Assembly: GCA_002361955.1 (NCBI GenBank)
Contig: DESK01000032.1
Span: forward strand, 12,306-76,305
Source: Lachnospiraceae bacterium UBA3316
GTDB lineage: Bacteria > Bacillota > Clostridia > Lachnospirales > Lachnospiraceae
Direction: 5' to 3'
DNA: 64,000 bases
In this document: positions 1 to 7,231 of the stretch, one piece after another
Numbering within the stretch: position 1 is the stretch's first letter
Layout: every line of letters starts with the position of its first letter
Program-made: the position numbers and the translations under genes
Notes under the pieces: generated by a model
The model's input: the letters and a program-made list of their open reading frames with translations, nothing else
Told to the model about the DNA's origin: nothing
Database searches by the model: none

Positions 1-171
1 CTTGGAGCAGAAAACAACGCAGTCCACCTTATCAGGGGTCAGTTCATAACGTGTCACCTTGTTTTGAAATAAAGGATTGCGCGACAGCACATAGCCTTTT
101 GAAAAGCAGTTTAAGAGCCATTCTGAATAATATTGGACGATATCTGTCCGTCCTCCCGTGTGGATAATCAT
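1..171 (-). CDS. DUF1848 family protein, 5' part only (runs off the window)
   Basis: This is the first 57 codons of a gene that continues past the left edge. The translation opens MIIHTGGRTDIV and continues through WLLN, VLSRNPLF, a TRYELTPDKVD stretch and CVVFCSK, which I recognise as the N-terminus of the DUF1848 family, common in Clostridia. The ATG at 169-171 has a purine-rich site (GAGGT) about 5 bases upstream. The molecular function of DUF1848 proteins is not established. Later family members carry a cysteine cluster that suggests a metal or Fe-S site, but that part lies outside the window. Confidence 0.8.
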   Translation of the reverse strand, partial: MIIHTGGRTDIVQYYSEWLLNCFSKGYVLSRNPLFQNKVTRYELTPDKVDCVVFCSK

Positions 172-234
172 GTTTACCTCTGTTTTCCTGTTGCTTTTGA
201 TGATGTCGCTATAGGATATGGAGATATTCTTTTT

Positions 235-1087
235 TTATGCCGCCTGCTTTCCCTTCGCAAGCTTCCCTGTGTACTTTGCCATCCTGCCTGCCGCATAAAC
301 CGCGACGACAAGCTCCGTAAGCGGCATGGAAAACCATATGGCATCCCCGCCCGCCAGCCCAGGCAGGGCCAGGATCAGCGCCCCCTGATTACTGCTCCCC
401 GGGCTACCGACACAATAAAAGATGTGACCGGCTTCATCAGCGCCTGAAAATAATAGGTGGAAAAGATGTTAAACGGCAGAAGCAAAAAGGAGATCCCAGG
501 GCCGTCGCGAGGCCTGCTCCCATAATCCCGAAATTTAAGGCAAAAACAAAGAACCAGTCGCCAAATACATTAAAGATTCCGCCGAAGAGAACAGCCTTTG
601 TGGCAAGCTGGGGATTTCCGTCATTGCGCAAAAGCGCCGCCATGAGCTGGGCAAACAAAAAACTTGGCACCGCGAACTTCACCGGGAAAAGATAGCTCTT
701 TGCCAGTGGCAGCAGCGTCTCCTCCGCCCCGAAAAGCCGCAGCAGCTGATCGTCACAAAAGATCACGCCCAGCCATGTAAGCGCCGCCAAAATACTCACG
801 CCGATCAGAGCTGCCGTAAAATATTCATTTGATTTTTTCTGCTCCGCTTTTCCCCGGAAAGTGGCAAACAGAACGGAGCCGCCGATTCCCATCAGCAAGC
901 CCAGACTGTAAATAATGTTCCATACCGGGCTGACAACGGCCAGCGCCGCCGTGCCTTCCGGTCCCTGATACTGTCCCACCACCGCCATATCCACCACACC
1001 GTATATGGACGAGATCAGGGCGCTCCCAAAGGCCGCCTTCAGATATTTGAAGTACATCGGTTTCATCTTCTCTGTCAGAAAATCCAT
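235..1087 (-). pseudogene. MATE family efflux transporter, decayed by internal deletion and frameshifts
   Basis: The first 200 or so codons are a good MATE (multidrug and toxin extrusion, Na+ or H+ antiport) N-terminal half, with IYGVVDMAVVG near the start and GIMGAGLATALG at the end. The frame then shifts at about 498-505 and terminates at 437. Other frames carry on the family C-terminus: FLLPFNIFSTYYFQALMKP (about 497-440), then after a second shift near 385-390 GALILALPGLAGG and a lysine-rich tail ending in a stop at 235-237. About 150 residues of the second half are missing between ALG and FLLPF compared with a full-length protein of about 450 residues. The start at 1087 is preferred over 1096 because AAGGGG then lies 9 bases upstream. 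A sequencing error could explain one frameshift but not the missing segment. Confidence 0.8.
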
Positions 1088-1184
1088 ACATTTCATCCCC
1101 TTATCATCGTTTTCACTGTCGGAAGCAGCCAGGCGTCACCAAACCCCCAGTCGGTTCGTTTGGCTCACGGTTCACATTAGAATA

Positions 1185-1241
1185 CAAAAAAAGAGCCGGA
1201 TAAAGATCACAGGCATCTCAGCCTGTTGCCTTATCCAGCTC
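1185..1241 (-). terminator. Intrinsic terminator of the toxin-antitoxin operon
   Basis: Read on the minus strand, an interrupted stem begins GAGCTGGATAAGG, has the inner pair ACAGGC/GCCTGT, closes with TTATCCGGCTC and is followed by seven T residues. It lies about 70 bases past the antitoxin stop. The 90 bases between it and the MATE start contain only a weak hairpin (CCAAAC/GTTTGG) that I could not assign to a riboswitch class. Confidence 0.8.
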
Positions 1242-1309
1242 ACCATTTCCAATGAATGATTTGCCCTCCGAGCAAGCACTTATGATTATATAGAAAGCAC
1301 AAATAACTG

Positions 1310-2389
1310 TCAAGAAGAAACTTTCACTTTATACTGATGCCTTAACGACTGCAAAGCCCTATCATCGTATCTAACCAAGCCATCGTTTTGCAATCTTCCC
1401 AAAACTATTCCAGGATCTCGATCAATCAAATCCGCAAATTTCTGTATAGTTGTTAAAGTGAATACCTTTTCTTTAACAAATTTTTTATACGCTTCTGGAT
1501 CAATCAAAGAATCGGCAGCAAACGCATCCGCAATTTCTTCCTTCCCTCCGGTCTCTTTTTCAAATGAAATTCCATAATCACCATGAAGAATATGGCCAAT
1601 TTCATGGAATAACGTAAACCAAAATGTATCTGCATTTAACCGTCGATCATTTACCATGAGCATTACATTTTTTTCGAGCTTCTTTGTCGCCCCGTTAATC
1701 TTAGAACCTGGTAAATTCGGCAAGATAACAAAAATCACACCGGCTTCAAGAAATGCATTTTTAATCAATGGATAAAATTCTTCATGTTCTTTTGTCAACG
1801 ATAATGCATAATCCGCAGCCTGTTTAAATTTCACTTTATTATATTTTGGAGCATCCATCGTCAGAGCTTTATTAATAGCAATTTGAACCATAGCATTTGC
1901 CTTGATAATATTTCCATTAGATATTTCATTTGATGCACTTCGAAAGCTTACAGCCATATCTCTTTTCTTAAAAACAGACAATGTGGCAACCTTAAGAAAT
2001 TCTCTCACTGCGATGATCTGTTCATCTATTTTCCTTGGCAAATCAGGCAACCCAAAATTTTCTCGAAAATACTTATAATCCAATGATTTGAAAGTTTCTT
2101 TTTCCTGCTCAAGCTCTTTTTCCGATCTGAATTCGGCAATGAAAGCATCATATGCATTTTGAAGATTCAGCCAATACGAAACTGTTGTTCCAATCATCCG
2201 AGACAATTTCATTGCAATATCAATCGATAAGTTCTGTTCTCCTCTAATAAGAAGACTTAGATTCTTAGGCGTCGTATCCAGTCTTTTTGCGAAATCTTCC
2301 TGGGTCAGCCCGCTTTCCTCTACTATTTCTTTTACATAATAACCAGGGTGAAATGCAATTTTTCCATTATATTCAATATAATTACTCAT
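1310..2389 (-). CDS. HigA-type antitoxin fused to an ImmA/IrrE-type metallopeptidase domain
   Basis: A 359-residue two-part protein. Residues about 12-75 form an XRE/HigA-type helix-turn-helix (TQEDFAKRLDTTPKNLSLLIRG) that should bind the operator upstream of the toxin gene. Residues about 205-300 form a COG2856 (ImmA/IrrE) zinc peptidase domain with the HEIGH motif at 262-266 and a downstream EEIADAFAAD segment that normally supplies the third metal ligand. A HigA antitoxin alone is about 100 residues, so this is a fused, long form. It overlaps the toxin gene by 8 bases and is translated second, the HigB-then-HigA order. The DNA is visibly richer in A+T than its neighbours, which suggests horizontal acquisition. 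Whether the peptidase cuts the antitoxin, the toxin or another protein is unknown. Confidence 0.85.
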   Translation of the reverse strand: MSNYIEYNGKIAFHPGYYVKEIVEESGLTQEDFAKRLDTTPKNLSLLIRGEQNLSIDIAMKLSRMIGTTVSYWLNLQNAYDAFIAEFRSEKELEQEKETFKSLDYKYFRENFGLPDLPRKIDEQIIAVREFLKVATLSVFKKRDMAVSFRSASNEISNGNIIKANAMVQIAINKALTMDAPKYNKVKFKQAADYALSLTKEHEEFYPLIKNAFLEAGVIFVILPNLPGSKINGATKKLEKNVMLMVNDRRLNADTFWFTLFHEIGHILHGDYGISFEKETGGKEEIADAFAADSLIDPEAYKKFVKEKVFTLTTIQKFADLIDRDPGIVLGRLQNDGLVRYDDRALQSLRHQYKVKVSS

Positions 2390-2753
2390 AATGTTTGCTC
2401 ACCTCCGAAATTTCTACTATTCTAACCTTACCTGCTATCAAATCTATATTGCATGGAATATACGGCATTTCATTTTCATCCAACGGCTGCAATATAATTC
2501 TCCATTGATCTCTCCTGGATTTAACATCAACTGCAAAATATCCTTCAAGATTTCTTCCACTTTTATTTTTAAGTTTATGGAAATGAAATGTCGGCTGAAC
2601 TATAATATCTTTCAAAATCTCTGCCTGTTGAAGAGCATTAATTCTTGATAACAGGCTTACTGACAGTTGCGAATCTCCATGAAATAATTTCTTCGCGGCC
2701 TTTATATTTGTACATTGTGACTTAAGAGCCTCCGATACATAAATCAGTTCCAA
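2382..2753 (-). CDS. HigB/RelE-like toxin of a type II toxin-antitoxin pair
   Basis: A 123-residue protein resembling HigB/RelE-superfamily mRNA interferases (plasmid-maintenance killer proteins). Visible features are the central LEGYFAVDVKSRRDQWRIIL strand region with basic residues and the C-terminal VRIVEIS strand. Family members associate with the ribosome and cut mRNA; that activity is inferred here. The start is TTG at 2751-2753: AGGAGG lies 6 bases upstream and no in-frame ATG fits. It is the first gene of the operon, immediately after a strong promoter and a palindromic operator, and overlaps the antitoxin by 8 bases. The protein is slightly longer than a typical HigB. Confidence 0.75.
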   Translation of the reverse strand: MELIYVSEALKSQCTNIKAAKKLFHGDSQLSVSLLSRINALQQAEILKDIIVQPTFHFHKLKNKSGRNLEGYFAVDVKSRRDQWRIILQPLDENEMPYIPCNIDLIAGKVRIVEISEVSKHYE

Positions 2754-2775
2754 GCCGTCCCTCCTGTTTGTCCAA

Positions 2776-2824
2776 ATTACCTTTCAGGTAATCTGATTAT
2801 AGCATTATATGATAAACTAGTCAA
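2776..2824 (-). promoter_or_regulatory. Promoter and palindromic operator of the toxin-antitoxin operon
   Basis: On the minus strand TTGACT (2819-2824) is separated by 17 bases from TATAAT (2796-2801), a near-consensus vegetative promoter. A perfect inverted repeat ATTACCT-TTC-AGGTAAT (2776-2792, as read on the plus strand) starts 3 bases past the -10 box, over the expected transcription start. Its position fits autorepression by the helix-turn-helix antitoxin. Confidence 0.85.
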
Positions 2825-2835
2825 CACCTCTGCTT

Positions 2836-4227
2836 TCAAATAACTTTAACATTCTTTCCAATCCATAGCCTCACCACCGCCCCGCCCTCTCTCTCATTAC
2901 CGTATTGCAGGAATCCTCCCTGCTCTTCCACAAATCGTCTGGCGATCGCCAGTCCCAGTCCTTGGTGGGCGCGGTCATGGCGGCTGGCATCCCCGCTGTA
3001 AAACTCCCGGTCTGCCCATTCCAAATCCCTGGCCGTAAACCCAGACCCGAAATCGCGGACGGACGCCACCATATATTCCCGTCCTTCCTGCCGCTCTCCC
3101 CGGATCCGCACCGCGATCCCCCGCTCTTTCTCTGTAAATTCCACAGCATTGCTTAAAAGGTTGTTCCAGGCCCGAAGCATATGGGACGGGCTACAGCACA
3201 CCTCCCCTTCAACCTCTTCTATCTGAAAGGAGACTGGCAGTTTCTTTGCCGCCGTAAGCTTCATGGCGGCTTCCCGGAACAGCTCTTCCAGCCAGGCGCA
3301 GGAGATCACTTCTTTAGTTCCTTCCAGACCGGCACCTGCTAACACCTGCCGCATATGCTCCAGATAGTGTTCCATATCCTTCACATTCGATAAAATGTCC
3401 TCCGTGCATTCCCTGTTTTCCGCAGACAATCTCCCCTCTGCCAGAAGCTCCGCATTTCCCCGGATGATCGTAAGGGGTGTTTTAATATCATGGGCAAGGG
3501 AAGACAGCTGTTCCTGTTTCTGCTGCTCCATATCCCACTGCCTGCCAAGAGAATCCTTCAGCGCCAATTTCAAATGCGAAAGAGATCTCATGACCTCATC
3601 AATCTCCTGGATATCCGAGGACTGCTCCGGAAAATCAAGATCATTCTCTGCGATCTTCTCCGTCATGCCCCGCAGTTCTTCCAGCTGGCGGTTCAGCTTC
3701 TTCGCAAAATGCCTGGAAAGGCAGATGGCATTCAGGATAAAAAGGACCGCATCCAACAGGAACGAGAGGACTTCCGGAGACGGAAGCGCCTGGTTCAGCG
3801 CTTCCCTGGCATATTTCATACGCAGATCATAGCGCACAATGCAGATATCTCCCGTATTCTGAGAAATAAAGCGGAAATAGTTTCCCCCGGAGTCGTAGAT
3901 ATTCTCCTTTTCATAATGGTTCCAGGCATTTCCCTGCTCCTGTTTTGAAAAGGTTCCTGCTTTCCATGTCCCTCCCGGCCCATATACGCCATATCTGCAG
4001 CCCATAGGAATCCATGCTTCCACCTCCTCCCCCGCCTCCCGTATTTCCTCTGCATATTGTGTCAGCTGCGCTTCCGCGAAATTAGCGGGAAGCACCCCGC
4101 CCAGATACGCAGCCCCCATCAGCAGCAAAAAAACGCCGGCCACACTCACCACTGTGAGCACACAAAACATCACCGCAAACCGCAAAAACATACCTGCCAG
4201 TGTTTTTTTCTTTTCTCTTACTTCCAT
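2836..4227 (-). CDS. Sensor histidine kinase of the peptide-immunity operon (LanK/CprK-like)
   Basis: A 463-residue membrane kinase. Two hydrophobic segments (about 15-40 and 150-165) flank an extracytoplasmic region of about 100 residues, followed by a HAMP-like linker, the H-box SLAHDIKTPLTI with the phospho-acceptor His near residue 246, the N-box NNLLSNAVEFT, and the DFGSGF and GLGLAIARRF ATP-binding boxes. It should phosphorylate the response regulator encoded just upstream in response to a cationic or lantibiotic-type peptide. ATG at 4227 is chosen over the GTG at 4245 because a GGGGGAT purine run lies 8 bases upstream. The gene overlaps the regulator stop by 10 bases. CprK of Clostridioides difficile is the best-known counterpart; the ligand is an inference from context. 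Confidence 0.85.
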   Translation of the reverse strand: MEVREKKKTLAGMFLRFAVMFCVLTVVSVAGVFLLLMGAAYLGGVLPANFAEAQLTQYAEEIREAGEEVEAWIPMGCRYGVYGPGGTWKAGTFSKQEQGNAWNHYEKENIYDSGGNYFRFISQNTGDICIVRYDLRMKYAREALNQALPSPEVLSFLLDAVLFILNAICLSRHFAKKLNRQLEELRGMTEKIAENDLDFPEQSSDIQEIDEVMRSLSHLKLALKDSLGRQWDMEQQKQEQLSSLAHDIKTPLTIIRGNAELLAEGRLSAENRECTEDILSNVKDMEHYLEHMRQVLAGAGLEGTKEVISCAWLEELFREAAMKLTAAKKLPVSFQIEEVEGEVCCSPSHMLRAWNNLLSNAVEFTEKERGIAVRIRGERQEGREYMVASVRDFGSGFTARDLEWADREFYSGDASRHDRAHQGLGLAIARRFVEEQGGFLQYGNEREGGAVVRLWIGKNVKVI

Positions 4228-4877
4228 CGATATCCTATCCCCCACACCGTTTCAATCGGATGGATTCCATATTTTTGGAGCTTTGCCCGAATATTTTTGA
4301 CGTGTTCCGTGATCGCCGGGCTGCTGCTGTCCCCGTCAAAGCCAAACACATGCTCCAGAATCCGTTCCCGGGAAAACACCTGCCCCCGGTTTAGTGCCAG
4401 GTACTCGCAAATCTCATACTCCGCCTTCGTCAGAGAGACTTCCGTGTCCTCACAAAACAACCTCTTCTCCTGCAAGGAAAACTGCACATCGTCTATACAG
4501 ATCCTGTGACGTTTCTCCCGCTGTTCCCTGCGAAGATGGGCCGCTACCCTTGCCCGCAGCTCCCCAATCCCAAAAGGCTTTGTGATATAATCGTCTCCTC
4601 CGACTCCTAAACCCTCCATCAGGTCTTTTTCCTCCGTCTTCGCAGTCAGAAATAAGATGGGGCAGTCTACCCGATCACGGATTTTCCGGCACAGGCGGAA
4701 GCCGTCTATTCCAGGCATCATCACATCCAGCAAGATCAGCTGGTAGTTGATCAGCTTCCCCTCATCCAATTTCAAAGGATCCTCCAAAACCGTCACAAGG
4801 TATCCTTCCCTTGTTAATGCTTTGCGGATCACTTCAAGAATTCCCCTGTCGTCATCAATCGCCAATATTTCAATCAT
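4218..4877 (-). CDS. OmpR-family response regulator (LanR/CprR-like)
   Basis: A 219-residue regulator with a receiver domain (acidic pocket IDDD near residue 8, phospho-acceptor Asp51 in LLDVMMPG, conserved Lys in the later TKPFG) and a C-terminal winged-helix DNA-binding domain ending GIGYRWK. The start is the ATG at 4877, with GGAAGG 7 bases upstream; upstream in-frame ATGs lack a good ribosome site. The start overlaps the stop of the permease gene in front (ATGATTGA), so the genes are translationally coupled. The target is probably the LanFEG promoter, where an 11-bp-period direct repeat is visible. Confidence 0.88.
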   Translation of the reverse strand: MIEILAIDDDRGILEVIRKALTREGYLVTVLEDPLKLDEGKLINYQLILLDVMMPGIDGFRLCRKIRDRVDCPILFLTAKTEEKDLMEGLGVGGDDYITKPFGIGELRARVAAHLRREQREKRHRICIDDVQFSLQEKRLFCEDTEVSLTKAEYEICEYLALNRGQVFSRERILEHVFGFDGDSSSPAITEHVKNIRAKLQKYGIHPIETVWGIGYRWK

Positions 4878-5628
4878 TGCACTGCCTTCCTTCATAAAAA
4901 TGAAACCATAATCCAATTATGGCACAGAAAAGCACAAAGAGCAACGGACAGATGACCCACCCTGTCTCCTTCAGGTCGAAGAAAAAACTATCTGTTTTAT
5001 TTTGTGCGATCCTTCCACATAATAGCATGACGCCCCTTGCGCTCCAGGTACAGGGAAAGAATTTCCATCTCCCCTCTCCCAACCCGGTAAGAAACAGAGC
5101 AGACAGCAGGGATTGGGAGACACCGACACACTGGGATATCGTCCCGGAGAATTGAAGATTCCAAAAGAGATGCTCCAGGTACAGCGGCACGCTGCCCAGG
5201 AAGAGTACAAGGATCATCCACAGATACCAGCTTGCCGAAAGGCCTTCTTTTCCCAGGAGCACACGGTATCCCGTTCCAAAGAGGAACACTCCGCTGGAAA
5301 TCGACGACAGGCATAGCCCTGCAAGGGCCAGTCCTTTGACTGCCAGTCCATTCCATTTATGCGGATAGCTTCCAAGAAAAAACTGAAAATGATTCTGTTC
5401 CTCCAGCCTGATATTGCCTGCGCAAAGGACACTGACCAGAAAAGGCAATGCCATCCCGGCCAATTCCATATATCCTGAAATCTGTGCCTGTTCGCTCCAT
5501 CCCGCAAACCGGTAATACAGCAAAAACAGACCGCTTGCCAACAGCGGAATAGCGATCGAAAGGGGATATAAAAGGGTATGGCGCATTTTCAGAAATTCTG
5601 TCCGGATTCCCCGCAGTATGACTTTCAT
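4870..5628 (-). CDS. Lantibiotic-immunity ABC transporter permease, LanG/MutG type
   Basis: A 252-residue integral membrane protein with about six hydrophobic segments, opening MKVILRGIRTEFLKMRHTLLY, the typical N-terminus of ABC-2 type permeases in lantibiotic immunity exporters. It overlaps the preceding permease by 4 bases (5625-5628) and the next gene by 8. With LanF and LanE it should form a transporter that removes lantibiotic-type or cationic peptides from the membrane. The assignment as LanG rather than LanE rests on gene order, since the sequences are poorly conserved. Confidence 0.8.
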   Translation of the reverse strand: MKVILRGIRTEFLKMRHTLLYPLSIAIPLLASGLFLLYYRFAGWSEQAQISGYMELAGMALPFLVSVLCAGNIRLEEQNHFQFFLGSYPHKWNGLAVKGLALAGLCLSSISSGVFLFGTGYRVLLGKEGLSASWYLWMILVLFLGSVPLYLEHLFWNLQFSGTISQCVGVSQSLLSALFLTGLGEGRWKFFPCTWSARGVMLLCGRIAQNKTDSFFFDLKETGWVICPLLFVLFCAIIGLWFHFYEGRQCND

Positions 5629-6392
5629 TCGGAAGCCACCTGCCTTTCAAACCATCTCCTGCTCACCAGCCAGAATAAAAAGAACCAAAACAGCACGGCC
5701 GGGATTCCGATCAGCAGATTCTCCATCCCTGCAAGCTCCGGCGAGTAGGTCATCTGTCCTGGCTGCAGGAGCAGGCCGTTTGGCAAGACGCCCAATAACG
5801 GGCATAGCAACCGTGAGGTGATGGCTCCCGGAACCAGCGCGAACCATGGCCTCAGGGAAACCGTGACAGAAAAGACCGCGTAACATCCCATATGAACCAC
5901 AAGCATCAGAAAGGTTCCCATTTTCTGGATCAGGAACAGGCAAAAGGGGATCTGCCAAAGGGTCGTCACCCACATCACAATCCCTGCCAGGATTTGTCTG
6001 CCAAAGGATGGCGCCACAATATACGTTATATGGAATACTATCTCCATACCTTTGCCGATCAGCATCGTAAAGAGCACGACACAGACCACTGAAATCCCAG
6101 AGACAGCGACTCCCACCAGAATCTTGGCATCCCAGATCTTTCCCATATCGCAAGGCAGAGACCATATGGTGTAATTCTTCTTCCTCTTTTCCTTTTCGCC
6201 AATCATACTGCAAAGAATTCCGAGAAAACCTGGGTATAAAGCCATATACCACCAGTTATAGCTGTCTACCGCAAAAAAATTATGTGTCAGCCAGGCGGCC
6301 AGCAATACTGTGACAAGAGGCATCATAACCGTCATAATTTTCATAGGCGTGCGGCGGTATTTCAATCCTTCTGCTAAAATATACGGTTTCAT
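5625..6392 (-). CDS. Lantibiotic-immunity ABC transporter permease, LanE/MutE type
   Basis: A 255-residue protein with about six hydrophobic segments and the N-terminal pattern LAEGLKYRRTPMKIM that I associate with LanE/EpiE-type permeases. It is sandwiched between the ATPase gene (4-base overlap at 6389-6392) and the second permease (4-base overlap), so the three subunits are translated in tandem. The family exports or expels pore-forming peptides from the cytoplasmic membrane; the specific peptide cannot be read from the sequence. Confidence 0.8.
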   Translation of the reverse strand: MKPYILAEGLKYRRTPMKIMTVMMPLVTVLLAAWLTHNFFAVDSYNWWYMALYPGFLGILCSMIGEKEKRKKNYTIWSLPCDMGKIWDAKILVGVAVSGISVVCVVLFTMLIGKGMEIVFHITYIVAPSFGRQILAGIVMWVTTLWQIPFCLFLIQKMGTFLMLVVHMGCYAVFSVTVSLRPWFALVPGAITSRLLCPLLGVLPNGLLLQPGQMTYSPELAGMENLLIGIPAVLFWFFLFWLVSRRWFERQVASE

Positions 6393-7093
6393 TTCTCTTC
6401 CCTTCCTTTCCCGGCAACTTCCATAAACAAGGCCTCCAGGTCTTCCTGTTCCTCCATCCTCCCCTCAAAGCCCAGCCTTCCCTCTGAGATGATCCCGATG
6501 TAATCGGCCGTCTGTTCGACCTCGCTTAAAATATGGCTGGATAGCATAACGGTAATCCCCTGTTCAGGAAAACTCCGTATCAGCTTCCTCAATTCCTGTA
6601 TTCCCAACGGATCCAGCCCGTTGATCGGCTCATCCAGCACCAACAATTTTGGGTGATTCAAAAGAGCCAGCGCGATCCCAAGCCTCTGCTTCATTCCAAG
6701 AGAAAATGCTCCTGCCTTCTTCCTTCCCGTATCCCCAAGGTCTGTCAACGCAAGCACCTCCCGCATACGCTCCTGGTCAATGCCTAAGAGCAGGGCGCGC
6801 ACCTTCAGGTTTTCCCATGCGGTGAGGTTTTCGTAAATAGGCGGCGTCTCGATCAACGCGCCGATTTCCGACAGATGCTCCCTCGACCATTTGCGGCCTT
6901 GAAAAAAAATCTCCCCTGAAGTCGGTCTCAAAAGTCCCGTCATCATCTTCAAAAGAGTTGATTTTCCCGCGCCGTTCGGACCCAACAGCCCATAGACACA
7001 GTTTCTGGGTATTTTCATCGTAACCTCTTTTAATACTTTTTGCCCTTTAAATTCCTTGGAAAGATTCCTGACAACCATGATGTGATCTTCCAT
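6389..7093 (-). CDS. Lantibiotic-immunity ABC transporter ATPase, LanF type
   Basis: A 234-residue ATP-binding subunit. Walker A is GPNGAGKST (38-46), the signature SLGMKQ (131-136), Walker B LLVLDEP (150-156) and the H-loop His about 187. The usual Q-loop glutamine is replaced by glutamate (IGALIETPP, Glu82). This 'E-loop' is a known marker of LanF proteins and supports immunity rather than general export. It is the first gene of the LanFEGRK operon; AGGAGGT lies 7 bases upstream of the ATG. The promoter and a direct repeat lie at 7126-7159. Confidence 0.88.
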   Translation of the reverse strand: MEDHIMVVRNLSKEFKGQKVLKEVTMKIPRNCVYGLLGPNGAGKSTLLKMMTGLLRPTSGEIFFQGRKWSREHLSEIGALIETPPIYENLTAWENLKVRALLLGIDQERMREVLALTDLGDTGRKKAGAFSLGMKQRLGIALALLNHPKLLVLDEPINGLDPLGIQELRKLIRSFPEQGITVMLSSHILSEVEQTADYIGIISEGRLGFEGRMEEQEDLEALFMEVAGKGREEK

Positions 7094-7120
7094 TTCCGTA
7101 CCTCCTGCTTTTAAATTTCA

Positions 7121-7159
7121 TCCTTAGTGTAAAGTACATTTCTAAGGAATTCATAAGGA
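7121..7159 (-). promoter_or_regulatory. LanFEGRK promoter region with response-regulator direct repeat
   Basis: On the minus strand TCCTTA occurs twice with an exact 11-base period (7154-7159 and 7143-7148), the geometry of OmpR-family response-regulator sites. About 11 bases further is TACACT (7126-7131), a plausible -10 box without a good -35, as expected for an activated promoter. A third TCCTTA at 7121-7126 is in inverted orientation, giving the pair TCCTTAG/CTAAGGA (7121-7127, 7142-7148). That this is the LanR site is an inference. Confidence 0.5.
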
Positions 7160-7170
7160 CGAAAAATTTT

Positions 7171-7206
7171 TAGCGGGAGCGCCTTTTCCCAAGACGCTCC
7201 CGCTCG
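7171..7206 (-). terminator. Terminator after rarA
   Basis: A perfect 10-bp stem AGCGGGAGCG / CGCTCCCGCT (7172-7181 and 7195-7204) with a 13-base loop, followed on the minus strand by an A/T-rich tract. It separates the rarA operon from the LanF promoter. Confidence 0.8.
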
Positions 7207-7231
7207 TTCAAAAAACCATATACCTCTTCCG

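Noticed and set aside
1097..1184. A riboswitch in the leader of the MATE gene
   Set aside because: The conserved cores of the guanidine, cobalamin or c-di-GMP classes are not visible; only one weak hairpin was found.
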